Source: Neocallimastix lanati (nom. inval.) (Eukaryota; Neocallimastigomycota; Neocallimastigomycetes; Neocallimastigales; Neocallimastigaceae). Taken from it: DNA of 64,000 nt. Below are positions 42,610-54,000 of this stretch, one piece after another. Both the position numbers and the translations under genes were made by a program. The notes beneath the pieces are model-generated. The model had not been told where the DNA came from. It did not search any database and saw only the letters and a program-made list of their open reading frames with translations. The stretch covers positions 910,001-974,000 of the forward strand of contig JACVTC010000008.1 in assembly GCA_016946835.1 (NCBI GenBank). The letters are read 5' to 3'. Position 1 is the first letter of the stretch, and each line of letters opens with the position of its first letter.

Positions 42610-43146
42610 TAGTAACATATTTGTATATTTAACAATAATTATTAAATATTAAATTTATATCTTTTTGATAATAATTATTTTATTTTATTTTATTTCAATA
42701 TGTATTATTATAATTATAATAATTATACTTTATTTCATATAAAATTTATATATTTCTATATATTAGAATATATAATTAATATATTACCTATTTCTTATAA
42801 ATATATTAAATTATTTATATTAGAAATAGAGAACTCTCTTGTAAATTTTTAGGAATTAGAATTATTATTTTAATTGTACGAATATTATAATATTATTAAT
42901 AAATTTTACTAAACAACTATTATTTTAAAAACCCACTGCTTATAAATTATTGCACATAAAAGTCCCGTATATCGAATGTGGTTCATTTCGCCAATTTTTA
43001 AAATACAAATTTTCAATACGCCATTTATTTTTAATGGCTTGTAAAATTTTTTGTTAACGCCATAAAAAATTATAATACAATTAATTTTAAAATAAATAAA
43101 TGTATAAATTAATAAATAAATAGATAAATAAATAAAGAATATAATA

Positions 43147-43600
43147 ATAAAAATATATAAAATAAAATAAAATAAATAGTAGAATATGAATATAAAGTAC
43201 ATATTTAATAAAATAAAATAAAATAAATAGTAGAATATGAATATAAAGTACATATTTAATAAAATAAAATAAAATAAATAGTAGAATATGAATATAAAGT
43301 ACATATTTAATAAAATAAAATAAAATAAATAGTAGAATATGAATATAAAGTACATATTTAATAAAATAAAATAAAATAAATAGTAGAATATGAATATAAA
43401 GTACATATTTAATAAAATAAAATAAAATAAATAGTAGAATATGAATATAAAGTACATATTTAATAAAATAAAATAAAATAAATAGTAGAATATGAATATA
43501 AAGTACATATTTAATAAAATAAAATAAAATAAAATAAATAGTAGAATGTGAATATAAATTACAGATTGAATAAAATAAAATAAAATAAATAGTAGAATAT
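43147..43600. repeat. 51-bp tandem repeat, seven perfect copies plus variants
   Basis: The unit contains AGTAGAATATGAATATAAAG and AATAAAATAAAATAAAATAA. Starts at 43181, 43232, 43283, 43334, 43385, 43436 and 43487 are exactly 51 bp apart, and diverged copies follow. Because 51 is divisible by 3 it produces spurious long ORFs. Confidence 0.97.
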
Positions 43601-43799
43601 TGTTTTAAATAACTATTTTTAAAAACTATCTTATTTTTAAGAAGTATTTTTTTTAAAATAATTTTTATTTTCAAATAATTATATTATTTTTAAAGTACTC
43701 TTTTATTTTTTTTTTTAAAGAATTTTTTATATTTTAAAGATCTTTTGTATTAATTATATGTACTAATTTATTCTTAAAGAACTATTAAAGTTTTAATGA

Positions 43800-44000
43800 A
43801 CTATTAAAAATAAAGTACAGATTGAATAAAATAAAATAAAATAAATAGTAGAATGTGAATATAAATTACAGATTGAATAAAATAAAATAAAATAAAATAA
43901 AATAAATAGTAGAATATTAAAAGTAGAATATTAAAAATAAAGTACAGATTGAATAAAATAAAATAAGTATCTAATATAGAATAAAATAAAATAAATATCT
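43800..44000. repeat. Diverged copies of the 51-bp repeat
   Basis: Two to three units of the same type (AGTAGAATGTGAATATAAAT with ACAGATTGAATAAAATAAAA), separated from the main array by about 200 bp. Confidence 0.75.
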
Positions 44001-44448
44001 ATTATTAATTTTTATTAAAGAATATTAAAGATCAATGTTTTCGAAATGAAAATTTTTTACATTTTTATTATATTCAATTAATGATGTAGTTTAATATTAT
44101 TGGTAGTTAATAATCTCATTAAATATAAATGATTTTTTGCTTTCTAACATATATAATTAAATAAAACATTTTATTTTTAAAAATAAATTGTCTTTAATAT
44201 TCTTTAATAAAAAAAAAATAGTAAATATTTATTTTATTATATATACTTGTGCTTTTATAATATTACATTTAATATTTATTTTATTTTATATACTTGTACT
44301 TATATTATTACATTCATTATTTATTTATTTATTTATTTTACAAATAATTGAAAAACTAATTTTTCAAAATTAATATTAAGAATAATATTGGATAATTAAT
44401 ATAATAATTATAATTATATAATTAAAAAATATTTATAAAAATATAGAA

Positions 44449-45872
44449 ATGAAAGAAAATTTAATTATTGATATAAGTGAATCCAACAAAGGAAAAGAAC
44501 AAATTATTATTAATAAAAAATATAAATTTAATTTTTCATATAAAAGAAAAGATAATTCCAAAGTGTATAAATGTACAGAATATAAAAAAATAAATAAATG
44601 TAAATCTTTTATTATTTTAAATGATAAGAAAGAAATTTTAAAGTATAATAGTTCACATAATCATCCTGAAAATGAATACGATGTATCCCTATCTATAATG
44701 ATACATAAAATTAAAGATGGAATTGAAAAAAGTTCAATTCCTTTTGGTATAAAAATAAAACCCCTATATAATAAAATTTCTAAAGAAATGGGACTTATAT
44801 GTCCAGAATATAATTCAATTAAATCCCAAATATCAAGAAATTTAAATAAAAAACTACCATCCAATGTAACAACATTTGCTGAAATTCCAAGTGAATCTGA
44901 ATATTATAAAACAAAGCGAGGTGAAAATTTTATGATATTCAAAAATTCTAATTTAATAATTTTTCAATCCCCTTTTCAAGCAAAATTATTTAGGGAATAT
45001 AATGATGATATATTTGTTGATGGTACATTTTTTATTGCCCCTAAATTTAGTTATCAAGTATTTATTACAAGAACTTATGCTAAAGAATTAGATAGTTTTT
45101 ACACTACTTCTTTTGCAATATTAAAAAATAAAGAACAAGAAACATATAAAATGTTATTTGAAAAATTGAAAAAAAATGCAAATACATGTAACAATAATAT
45201 TAGAATTGAACCAAAAAATTTGCATTGTGATTTTGAAAGGGCCATATCTAAAGCAGCAAAAACAATATTTCCTAATACAAATATTAAATATTGCATTTGG
45301 CATTATAAAAAATCACTAGAAATTAAAAAAAATAAATTATGCTATAATGAAGTAAAAATAATAATAATATATTTATTTATTATAAAGCTATTTCAAATTT
45401 ACCATTTATAAATCCTGAATACATATTTGATATTTACGTTATAATTAAAATTAAATTCATTAAAAATAATTATTGTCAATTTTTAAAATTTTTAGAATAT
45501 TTTTATAAAACATATTTAATTGATTATGATATGAAAATTTGGAATTATTATAATAATATAGAACATATAACAAACAATGCCTCAGAATCACTCAATAATT
45601 ATTTAAATAATTTATTTCCAACAAAACCATCTTTTTATGAATTAATAGATAAATTAAATGAACTTGAACATTTATCATATTATGATTATCAAAGAAAAAT
45701 AAGAGGAATTTGGAAAATAAAAAAAAGAGCAATAAATAAAGCTAATGAAATCAGTGTCTTAATTGAACGCTACAAAAGTATTGAAGCCATGTTAATTGAT
45801 GCTAAATGTGATAGAAATAATATTATTAATTTGTGGTTTGATTGTTTAACTGATTTAAATAATATAATATAA
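44449..45872 (+). pseudogene. MULE transposase with FLYWCH-type zinc finger (one frameshift)
   Basis: ATG at 44449. Residues 25-73 form a FLYWCH-like finger (C42, C51, H70, H72), which binds TIR DNA in this class. The MULE DDE domain follows: D191 in the F-V-D-G-T-F-F motif, D261 in H-C-D-F-E, and the I-W-H-Y-K-K-S block. The frame stops at 45411, but homologous sequence continues one frame back from about 45385 (L-P-F-x-x-P-E block) through 45531-45872 with N-x-x-E-S-x-N-x-x-L, which holds the likely catalytic Glu. One indel around 45352-45385 explains it. A GT-AG intron of fitting phase was looked for and not found. Otherwise intact, so recently active. Confidence 0.87.
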
Positions 45873-46179
45873 ATATTACTTTATAATAAATAATTAAGAA
45901 ATGAGGAATGACCAAATGAAATAATCAGAATTCTGTCATTCAATAATTTAATTTATAAAGCATATTAAATTTATACAGTTTTAATAAATATTCAAATACA
46001 ATGTATAATTTATAGTTTTATCATTATAATAATTATTTTGTTTAATAATTTTTAAAAAAAAGAATTATTATTAATAAAATTTATATTTTTAATAACATTT
46101 GTAATTTTATATAATTTTTTTATTAATAAAATTTAAATAAAAAAATTATTATTATTAGTTTTATATTTTTAATAACATT

Positions 46180-46400
46180 TAAGTAAAAGAATTATTATTA
46201 ATAACATTTATATTTTTATGTTTTTTTTTTATTATTAACATTTAAGTAAAAAATAATTATTATTAATAACATTTATATTTTTAATAACATTTAAATAAAA
46301 GAATTATTATTAATAACATTTATATTTTTAATAACATTTAAATAAAAGAATTATTATTAATAACATTTATATTTTTAATAACATTTAAATAAAAGAATTA
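46180..46400. repeat. 47-bp tandem repeat near the MULE right end
   Basis: Units at 46301, 46348 and 46395 repeat with period 47 (GAATTATTATTAATAACATT), and more diverged units run leftward to about 46060. Confidence 0.85.
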
Positions 46401-46584
46401 AAATCATAAAATCTAACCATTATATGATTTATTTAATTATTCACTTAATAATTAATTTAAAATTTGAAATAACAAAATAATACAATAAAATAATATTATG
46501 TAGCATAATATAGCTATAGCCACAAATTTATATATATCACGTGAAAAAAAATTGGCGTAATAATGCAACTTCCCCCGTATATCA

Positions 46585-46790
46585 ATTACTGTATCACGTG
46601 ATTCCATAAAATTATTTGATATATTTGATTTATATTCATCATAAATTGATTCATTTGAAATATTATAGTTGATTGGATTTGTTTTAGGTTTGTTATAGTC
46701 CCCTAAATAATTGATTATTAAATCATTTGGTTTATAAGGGTTGTTCATTAGTAGTTCAGGAGACATGTCATATGGATTTTCTCCATCTAG
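46585..46790 (-). pseudogene. Gag-protease linker, copia element M
   Basis: Continues in the same frame as gag after a TGA at 46791-46793, about 60 residues rich in Asn, Pro and Tyr, to the LTR B insertion point. The + copia copy also has an open stretch after its gag stop. Confidence 0.6.
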
Positions 46791-47821
46791 TCAGATATTC
46801 TTCTCATGGGTTTCTTGAGATTCTTCATAATCACTGAGTGCATCAATGATTTCAAGGTTATTTATTGTATCTTTGGCTAGATTAATGCTGCTGAACTTTC
46901 TTGCTATTTCTTTAATTTTATTATTAGGGTTCCTTGCGTTAAAGTAGCAATTTCTAGTAAAATGGCCATGTTTGTCACAGATTGAACAGTACCTTTCCTT
47001 ATTTCTTTTGGTTTTGTTTCTGTTAATTTTATTGTTTTTCTGGTTTCTTCTTCTCCTGTTATTATTGTTGTAATTATTATAATTATTGTTGTAGCTGTTA
47101 TAATTATTGTGATAATTATTATTTCTAGAACTATTTTGGGAATGATTATGACTCGCATTTTTTATAAATGAAATTTCTTCCACTGTTTTTTGGTCTTCTG
47201 CGTTTAAAGTTCTTTTGGCTATGGTTCTGATTTCATTAGCAATCTCTTGAAGATTGTCTTTATAATTAAATTTAATGTAGTTTTTATATTCTCCTGGGAG
47301 TCCCCTCAAGAGTAATTTGAATTTTTCATCTTCGTCTATTTTTTTCCTAATTCTTGGAGTAAATTACAAAGATGTTCGAATTCCGTTGTAAATTTAATGA
47401 CTTCTTTTTCCGTTTTGGCTCTTAAATTTTTTAAGCGGTCATATAGATCTTGAACCTTGTTATTTATAATATTTTATTCGCTTTCCAGATATTTATACAT
47501 GTCGTATGCTGATTTTAAGCGAAGGCCTATCAACATAGCCTTGGTTTCTTTGGAAACCGAGCATAAACTTTGTTGGCGAGCTCTACCGTCCTTTTCTTTA
47601 GTAAGAGAAATTGAGTTTTCAATATTCTTTTTTACTTCTTTTTTAGATTTAAGTTTATCATATAGTTCATTTAATTCTTTGTCGGCGTCGAATTGGATGT
47701 ATTTGTCTATATGACTTATTTCAAGATTTGTTCTCAATTCGTACGCCCAAATATCAAAGTTGTTCTCATTTAATATCTCTCTTGGAGTTGAAGAGGAATC
47801 TATATTATTAGAAGTATTCAT
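46791..47821 (-). pseudogene. gag: Copia Gag, element M (stop and frameshift)
   Basis: ATG at 47821 on the minus strand, about 55 bp after the primer site. The copia capsid-type domain is interrupted by an in-frame TAA at 47474-47476 and by a frameshift in an A7 run near 47345. It then runs open to a CCHC knuckle (Cys-x2-Cys-x4-His-x4-Cys, near 46945-46985) inside a very basic Asn/Arg/Lys stretch, which binds RNA in the particle. It ends in TGA at 46791-46793, followed by CTA. Related to element P Gag but clearly diverged. Confidence 0.88.
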
Positions 47822-47876
47822 TTTGATAATAAATGAGGTTTTAAATAACGGATATATTTTTATAAATAAGAGCTAA

Positions 47877-47891
47877 CTGAGACTTTTAATC
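47877..47891 (-). other. Primer-binding site complementary to the tRNA-Lys(UUU) anticodon arm
   Basis: On the + strand this reads CTGAGACTTTTAATC followed by TGAG, i.e. the anticodon stem-loop of a tRNA-Lys with anticodon UUU, so the element RNA is complementary to it. It directly abuts the LTR end. Confidence 0.7.
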
Positions 47892-48822
47892 TGAGAAACG
47901 TATATGTGTTTTTATTAATAAACTTTATTTATTTTTGTATTTATTTAATACATAAATTTTTTATTAATATTAAGAACTCACTTTTTTAATAATTATTAAA
48001 TATTAAATTTATATCTCTTTTGTCAATAATAATATTTGAAATAATTTCTTATTCATATATTATTCAATATTTATATATATATTATTCATTATAATATAAA
48101 ATATATTAAATATATTAAATTAAATAGTTAATTTCTTCTAAATATATATAATAAGAATATTATTATATATATAACTTAAATATTCATATTTATTTTAAAG
48201 TTTATATTAAAAACACATAATACTTCTATATATTATAATATAATGAAATAGTTTTAGTTATTTTAATTATAATTAAATATATATATAGTTGATATTATTT
48301 ATTATATTCATATTTATTACATAATTATATTATTATATATTTAACTTTATTATTCTTATTTTCATTTTAAGAATTATATAGTTATATTTATTATATTTAT
48401 TATTTTAATATATATTTATTATATATTATACTATACTCCGATATAATATATTTTAAATGTATATTTATTATTATTAATATTTATTAAACTATTATAAAGA
48501 TTTCTAATAACTACTCTTCTTTATTGTAATTTATAGAAGACCCTTGGTTAATTGGGTTTATAAATTAAAATATATTAATAAAGGTTAATTAAATATAATG
48601 ATACTATTAAAAATTAGTAGCACATAAAAGTCCCGCATATCATATCTTTAATCATGTGATTATTCTATGAATTAATACACAAAGATAGATGTTACATAAC
48701 ATAAAAATATAATAATAAAATATTAATATAAGATAAGAATATAATATTGATAATAATATAAGAATATAAAAGTATAATATTAATAATATAAAAATATAAA
48801 ATAAAATGTGAATATTTTAACA
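47892..48822 (-). repeat. 5' LTR of copia element M, with LTR B fragment inside
   Basis: The outer parts match 38995-39308. Between about 47985 and 48642 lies an insertion ending CCCGCATATCA, the end of an LTR B copy. The start of that copy and about 40 bp of the copia LTR are deleted. The remaining inserted sequence is AT-rich and uninformative. Confidence 0.85.
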
Positions 48823-48827
48823 GATAT

Positions 48828-49427
48828 TATTGATGTTTAATAAATATCACGTATCATTGTAACAGATACATGGTAACTTCAAGCCTACCCAATGAAAGTT
48901 CTTTGGTTACGTAACGTATCTTTAAACAATTAGCAATTTCGGCTAATCAAATAAAATCTTTTCTTAATTTCGTACATTAAATTTTATTATTTTATAGTTA
49001 ATTATATAGTTAAATATTTAGTTAAATATATATTTTTATTTAGTGATTAGTAAACTAAGTTAAATTAAATTATTTACCAATCATAAAATTATTAACATGT
49101 ATAAATAATAATTGAACTTGTAACTGTAACTCACTAGCGTTACTATTAACGTAAATTGTTAAAATAAATATTATTATTAATAAATAAAAATATAATTATT
49201 AAACAAATATATTTACCCTGTGTAAGCCCAGTAACTAATAACAAATAGAGTTATAAAGTGCTGCGCTATATTCTAGAGTAATAAAAAATAAATAATTATA
49301 ATTATAATTAATTCTAGTATTTATTATTAACAACTCGAATAGAGAGGTGTTAAGTAATCTTAGCCTTTAAAATTAATTATTATTCGTTATTTTAGTTAAT
49401 AATAAACTTACCTTTTACAGAATTTGT
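48828..49427. other. Intergenic or old-LTR sequence
   Basis: No ORF. A GC-richer patch at 48840-48930 shows GGTAAC/GTTAC and AACTT/AAGTT pairing. Sequence up to CTTTTACA near 49418 might be the end of another LTR. No function can be supported. Confidence 0.4.
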
Positions 49428-49958
49428 TGTTAAAGAATAAAAATAAAAATATGATAAACTTAACTATTTTCAAATAATTAAGTAAAATATTACTTTATTT
49501 AATTTTTAGATTTTTAACCTTAATAAACTTTTCAATTAAACTTTTTAATAATTAAATTAATATTAATTAAAATAAAATAAATTATTAATTGTTTATTCTT
49601 AATATGTTAAAAATATATTTGTAATATTAAATTATACTTTACTTTGTATATTTAAAAATAGTAAAATATCAATTATAAAATAATAACCCTTTAATTAAAG
49701 TTTAAATAATTTTTTAAAATTACACTTTAATTATTATATATAAATATTTTTAATATTTAAATAAATATTATTATTAAGAAATTTTGATTAATTAAATAAT
49801 TAAATAATTTATATTTTTATAATTAAAGCTTAAATTATAAATGAATTATAAAAAGAATGTAATTTTCTTAAGAAAATAAAAACAAAAAAAAAAATAAATA
49901 AAAATTTAATAAAAAAAAAGAAAAAAAAATTATTATTATTATTCCCTGAACCTTACCA
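49428..49958 (+). repeat. 5' LTR of element 4 (probable)
   Basis: TGTTAAAGAAT to CCTTACCA, about 531 bp. The start resembles LTR 1 (TGGTAAAGAAT) and the end resembles LTR 1 and 2. The primer-binding site follows 8 bp later. No second copy is in the window, so the left end is provisional. Confidence 0.6.
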
Positions 49959-49966
49959 TAATTTGT

Positions 49967-49980
49967 TGGAGATATCGGGG
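49967..49980 (+). other. Primer-binding site, element 4
   Basis: TGGAGATATCGGGG, identical to that of element 2. It leads into a short leader of about 180 bp, far shorter than in elements 2 and 3 and without the hairpin array. Confidence 0.65.
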
Positions 49981-50162
49981 ATAATAATAATAAAAATAAT
50001 AGTAATAATAATAAAAGTATTTATATATTATTTTTATTAAATTATATTAAAAGAAAAATTATTTTTGAAGAAAAAAATTTCTTAAAATTGCAAAAACTAA
50101 TTTCCACAGTTTTTGGTATTACTACCTCTGGATTTTATAATTTTAAAACTACCTGAACAATA

Positions 50163-51003
50163 ATGGATTTCAAAGAATTAAAAAAACAACTTAAGGATAT
50201 TACAAAAATTGGTCATTGTAACCAGGATGTTCAAGTATGGGCTACTGACATTGGTTTATGGATAAAACCACAAGATGTGAAAGACCCCAGAACTATTTTT
50301 TATGGATGTTTACTCACTTCCCAAGGTGATGCTCAGCAATTTTAAGAGGACTTGCAAGAGTTGCAAGAAGAAGAAGAAGAATCGGACAGTGATATCAATA
50401 GTGAGGATAATGATAACTCTTCTGAGGAAGCGGATATTGAGAATAAAGAAAAGGAACAACCCTACCCTTCTTTTGAAAAAATCGTTTCTTCCCTGAAAAT
50501 TTTTTATGGCATATCCGAGTACCAGAATTTTTTATTAAGAGAAATTTGTTCCCTACGAATAGGCAAAAACGAAAAGGAAAAAAAATTTCAACAGAAGATA
50601 TAGATCCTTATATACAAAACTTGATAAAAAAAGAAAGACTATTGGCATATTGGACTATACGGACTCTCTTAGACCTAATTACGAAGCCTGGAAACCTGTG
50701 TCCTTAAAGGATGATGTTATAACCTTAGAGAAAGCGTATTTATTAGCCGAAAAAGTGGATCGTTTGTCAAGTCAAAAGTCTGAGGATTCAAGGAAAAACA
50801 ACCAAAGTAATTTGTCAAAACAATCTTTTGCTAAAACAAATAGTAAGTCCACCCTAAGTGAAGAAGATCATTTTAAGAAAGTTAAACAGAGGATTTGTTT
50901 TTACTGTACGGAACAAGGACATTTTCTATCTGAATGTCCAAAATTAAAAAAAATTATTGATGATAATAAACGGAGTATTTTCGATTCAAAATCTTTAAAT
51001 TAA
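50163..51003 (+). pseudogene. gag: Gag pseudogene, Ty3-like element 4
   Basis: ATG at 50163. Homologous to Gag of elements 2 and 3, with the same K-E-L-K-K start, the W-x5-L-W-I motif, a long acidic run, then the capsid tail. Broken by an in-frame TAA at 50343-50345 and by a frameshift near 50580-50600 in an A-rich stretch. The last part (50650-51003) contains the CCHC knuckle and ends in TAA right after the slippery heptamer. No intact copy could be made from it. Confidence 0.9.
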
Positions 51004-51026
51004 ATAATGGGAGAAGAAGCACTCCC
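50994..51026 (+). promoter_or_regulatory. -1 frameshift signal, element 4 (relic)
   Basis: T TTA AAT (50994-51000), 8-nt spacer, GGGAG (51009-51013) pairing with CTCCC (51022-51026). Flanking TAAT/ATTA extends the stem to 9 bp. Preserved although both flanking genes are dead. Confidence 0.8.
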
Positions 51027-54000
51027 ATTAAATATTAACTGTTTCTACAGAAATTCTATTCCCTAAGGAGTTTATCATCAATGTTATCAAAAGAAAGGCA
51101 GAAGATGAGAACACCAATAAAGGAGCTAGGATAAAATTTAAAGATTTAAGGACCCCTAGTGTTCCTATTAACACTCCTGCTATGCAAAGGGCGAATGCCC
51201 AAAACCACCAAATTGGAGAAGCTTTTCATCAATTTCATCCCTCTTTCATGGCGAATCCCAATATTAGAAGAGAGAAGGAGAAAAATATGGCTGCCAGAGA
51301 ACAAGAAATCCGGACCACAATTACAAATAAAATAAATGAAGGTAAGAAATTAAATGATAAAAACAATGCTAATAATCCATCTACTTTTAATAATAATAAT
51401 ATGAATATTAGACGTGAATTGAATTTCCTAAGATATATTAAAAAAACAATATTAGTGGAAAATTTATTCAATAAAATATAATGTAAAATAATATATTTAT
51501 TAAAAGTAAAAAATATTTTAAAAGATATGAAAATTAAAAACCTAAAGTAAAAATTTATATAGAGATATAAAGTAAAATATATAAAGATAAGAAAAAAATA
51601 TATATATATATATATAGAATAGAAAAATTTTAGAAATATAAGAGAAAAAAATAAAAACAATATTGTTAGTAGTATAGTGCAAAAAATTCTTTTGATTTAA
51701 AAATTGATTTAAAAAACCACAGTTATGATTTATATAAAAAGATAAAGATTGCATTAAAAAATTGAAAAGTAATTTAAATTTTATTATTATACTATTTGCT
51801 GATCCCCTCAGAAACCATACAGCTTAAGTTCCATCGTTGGGGTAATTGGATTAAAGGACAAACTGATAATAGGTTAATCGTAATCCCACATAAAAAAATC
51901 TTAGTTCATTCGTTAAAAGATGGTTCTTATGATACCTTAGCAGTTTTAAATCAGAACGTCCCTGAGGAAAAATATATATGCTTCATAGAGAAAGTAAATG
52001 ATAATAAATTTAACGAAAATGGTGAATCTACGGTGCGTGCAGTTAACAAAATTACGAAACCTCCTAACAATTCTCCGGATCTTCCTCCCACTTCTTCAAA
52101 CTATCCTCCCGCTAACAATCTTTCTCCAACTGAATACATTCACCTTGCAGAATTCGTCAACAATCTTGATGAAGAATTCGCTTCTGATCTTGTATCGATG
52201 TTGGAAAATAATCTGGAAGTCTTGGCTACCTCTTCAGAAGAGTTATCGCCTTCTTTATTGATTCCTCACCATATTGATTTAAAACTTGATGCCACTCCAA
52301 TAATGCAAAGAGCTTACTGTCTCTCCAAAGCTAAATCGGACATTCTTAAAAGTGAAATAGGTAAACTTATTGAGAAAAATCTTATTACCCCGTCGAATTC
52401 CCCATGGTCAAGTCCTGTGGTGCTGGTCCCAAAACATAATGGCAAGTGGAGACTCTGTGTTGACTATCGAAAGTTCAATCAAGTAACTATTGTAAAGATG
52501 TGATTATCCCAATCACATTTTAAATTAAAAATTTTTCTTGTGTAATTCAAAAATGTAAATTATTCTTTGATTTATAAAATAATAAACAAAGTAAATAAAT
52601 CATATGAACTAAATTTTTGAATTATATTCTTTAAGCCACAAGATAAATTTTTAATGTAATAATTTTTATAAAATTTAATTCTGAGAAAATTATTGTTGTA
52701 AAATAATTTAAATGAATTAATTAAAGTTTAAAACAAAATAAATTAATAATTTATTTTGTGAAAATTAAGTTTCAAAATTTAATCATGGCTCCTTTAACAT
52801 TGTTTTTAAATCGAAAATAAATAAAGACTTTACTTATAATATTAAAATAATAAATAGATAATAAATGTACTTAATTTTAATTATTTAGTATTTAGTTTAA
52901 TTAATAATTATATTTTTCTAAATTTAGTTATAGTTTATAAATTTATGATATAATAAAATTCATTAGGATAGTTTTATATTAAAATATATGTAATTTAAAT
53001 AAAATAATATATTATCAATGTATTTAGGAAAAGTATAAATAGAAGATACTTTTCACATTTTTTCTCGATGTAATTGTTATTTTAACAAATAACTATTAAA
53101 TATTAATAAAATATATTTTAATAAAAAATTTTTTAATAAAATAAAATTTATTGTATTTTGTTATTGTAATCTATTTTAGTGTTTTCTTTACAACTATTAA
53201 GGACGCATATTCCCTCCCCCTGATTGATGAAATTTTCGACAGTTTAGATGGTGCTACCATTTTTACTACACTAGACCTCTTTAGTGGGTATCACCAGATA
53301 CCCATGGATCCGCAGTATACCTGTCACTAGTTTCACAACTCTTTACGGGAATTATAGTTTTAGAGTTATGCCTTTCGAGCTGACTAATGCTCCCGCGTCG
53401 TTCCAGCGGGAGATAAATCGGATTCTTTTCCCTCTTATTGGTCGATGCGTATATATATTCTTGGATGATATTTTAATTTTTTCCAAAAATAAAGTTGATC
53501 ATATTAAACACATTAATGAAGTTCTAACAATCTTTAAACAATATAAATTAAAAATCAATCTGGAAAAATGTACTTTCATGAAAACTGAAGTTCTTGTTTT
53601 AGGTCATCTATTAACTAGTAAAGGTCTGAAATCCAAAAGTAACAAGGTAGAAGCTATTTTAAATTGGCAACCACCTAAAAATATTTCAGAATTAAGATCA
53701 TTTCTTGGAGCTGTTGGCTATTATAGACAGTTTATTCCGAACTATTCTTCTATGTCTGAACCTTTGTGTAGGCTTTTGAAGAAAAACGCTAAGTTTATTT
53801 GGTCTTCTGATCAAGATTTATCTTTTAAGTTTTTAAAACTATAATTAATGGAATCACTAGTCCTTACATTTCCTAACTTCAATAAACCATTCCTTATCAG
53901 AACGGATACTTCCTATACTGGATTAGGCGGAGTTCTTCTTCAGATGGAGGAAGAGACTGGGATGGAGTTACTCATCCATTATTTTAGTCGTTCCTTGAGT

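Larger units (their letters stand above)
42974..46573 (+). mobile_element. Mutator-like (MULE) DNA transposon
   Basis: 3.6 kb flanked by the 10-bp duplication CCCGTATATC (42964-42973 and 46574-46583), the 9-11 bp size expected of Mutator elements. Imperfect TIRs of about 27 bp: left GAATGTGG..., right (reversed) GGAAGTTG..., both running into CGCCAATTTTT. It carries one transposase gene (44449-45872), a 51-bp tandem array near the left end and a 47-bp array near the right end. Confidence 0.85.
42085..46584 (-). repeat. Solo LTR of family B, reversed, interrupted by LTR C and the MULE
   Basis: Starts TGATATAAAACAAAT and ends GTATATCA, the reverse of the copy at 35337-35701. ATTA precedes it (just left of LTR 7) and follows it (46585-46588), a 4-bp duplication. 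Only about 400 bp are LTR B: 42085-42108, 42614-42973 and the last bases to 46584. The rest is later insertions. Confidence 0.8.
38995..48822 (-). mobile_element. Ty1/copia element M with nested insertions
   Basis: Minus-strand element bounded by LTRs at 38995-39308 and 47892-48822 and by the perfect 5-bp duplication GATAT (38990-38994 and 48823-48827), proving one original insertion. In transcription order: LTR, tRNA-Lys primer site, gag, linker, [nested LTR B with MULE, LTR C and LTR 7], protease, integrase, linker, RNase H, polypurine tract, LTR. Most of the reverse transcriptase is deleted and several frames are broken, so it is inactive. The nested insertions add roughly 6 kb. Confidence 0.9.

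Noticed and set aside
42909-43674. Two long overlapping minus-strand ORFs of about 195-199 codons
   Set aside because: They are produced by the 51-bp tandem repeat (51 = 17 codons), giving a repeated Tyr/Phe/Ile peptide; not genes.
45352-45387. 36-bp GT-AG intron in the MULE transposase
   Set aside because: Removing it gives the wrong frame (length divisible by 3, whereas a -1 shift is needed); a single indel explains the break better.
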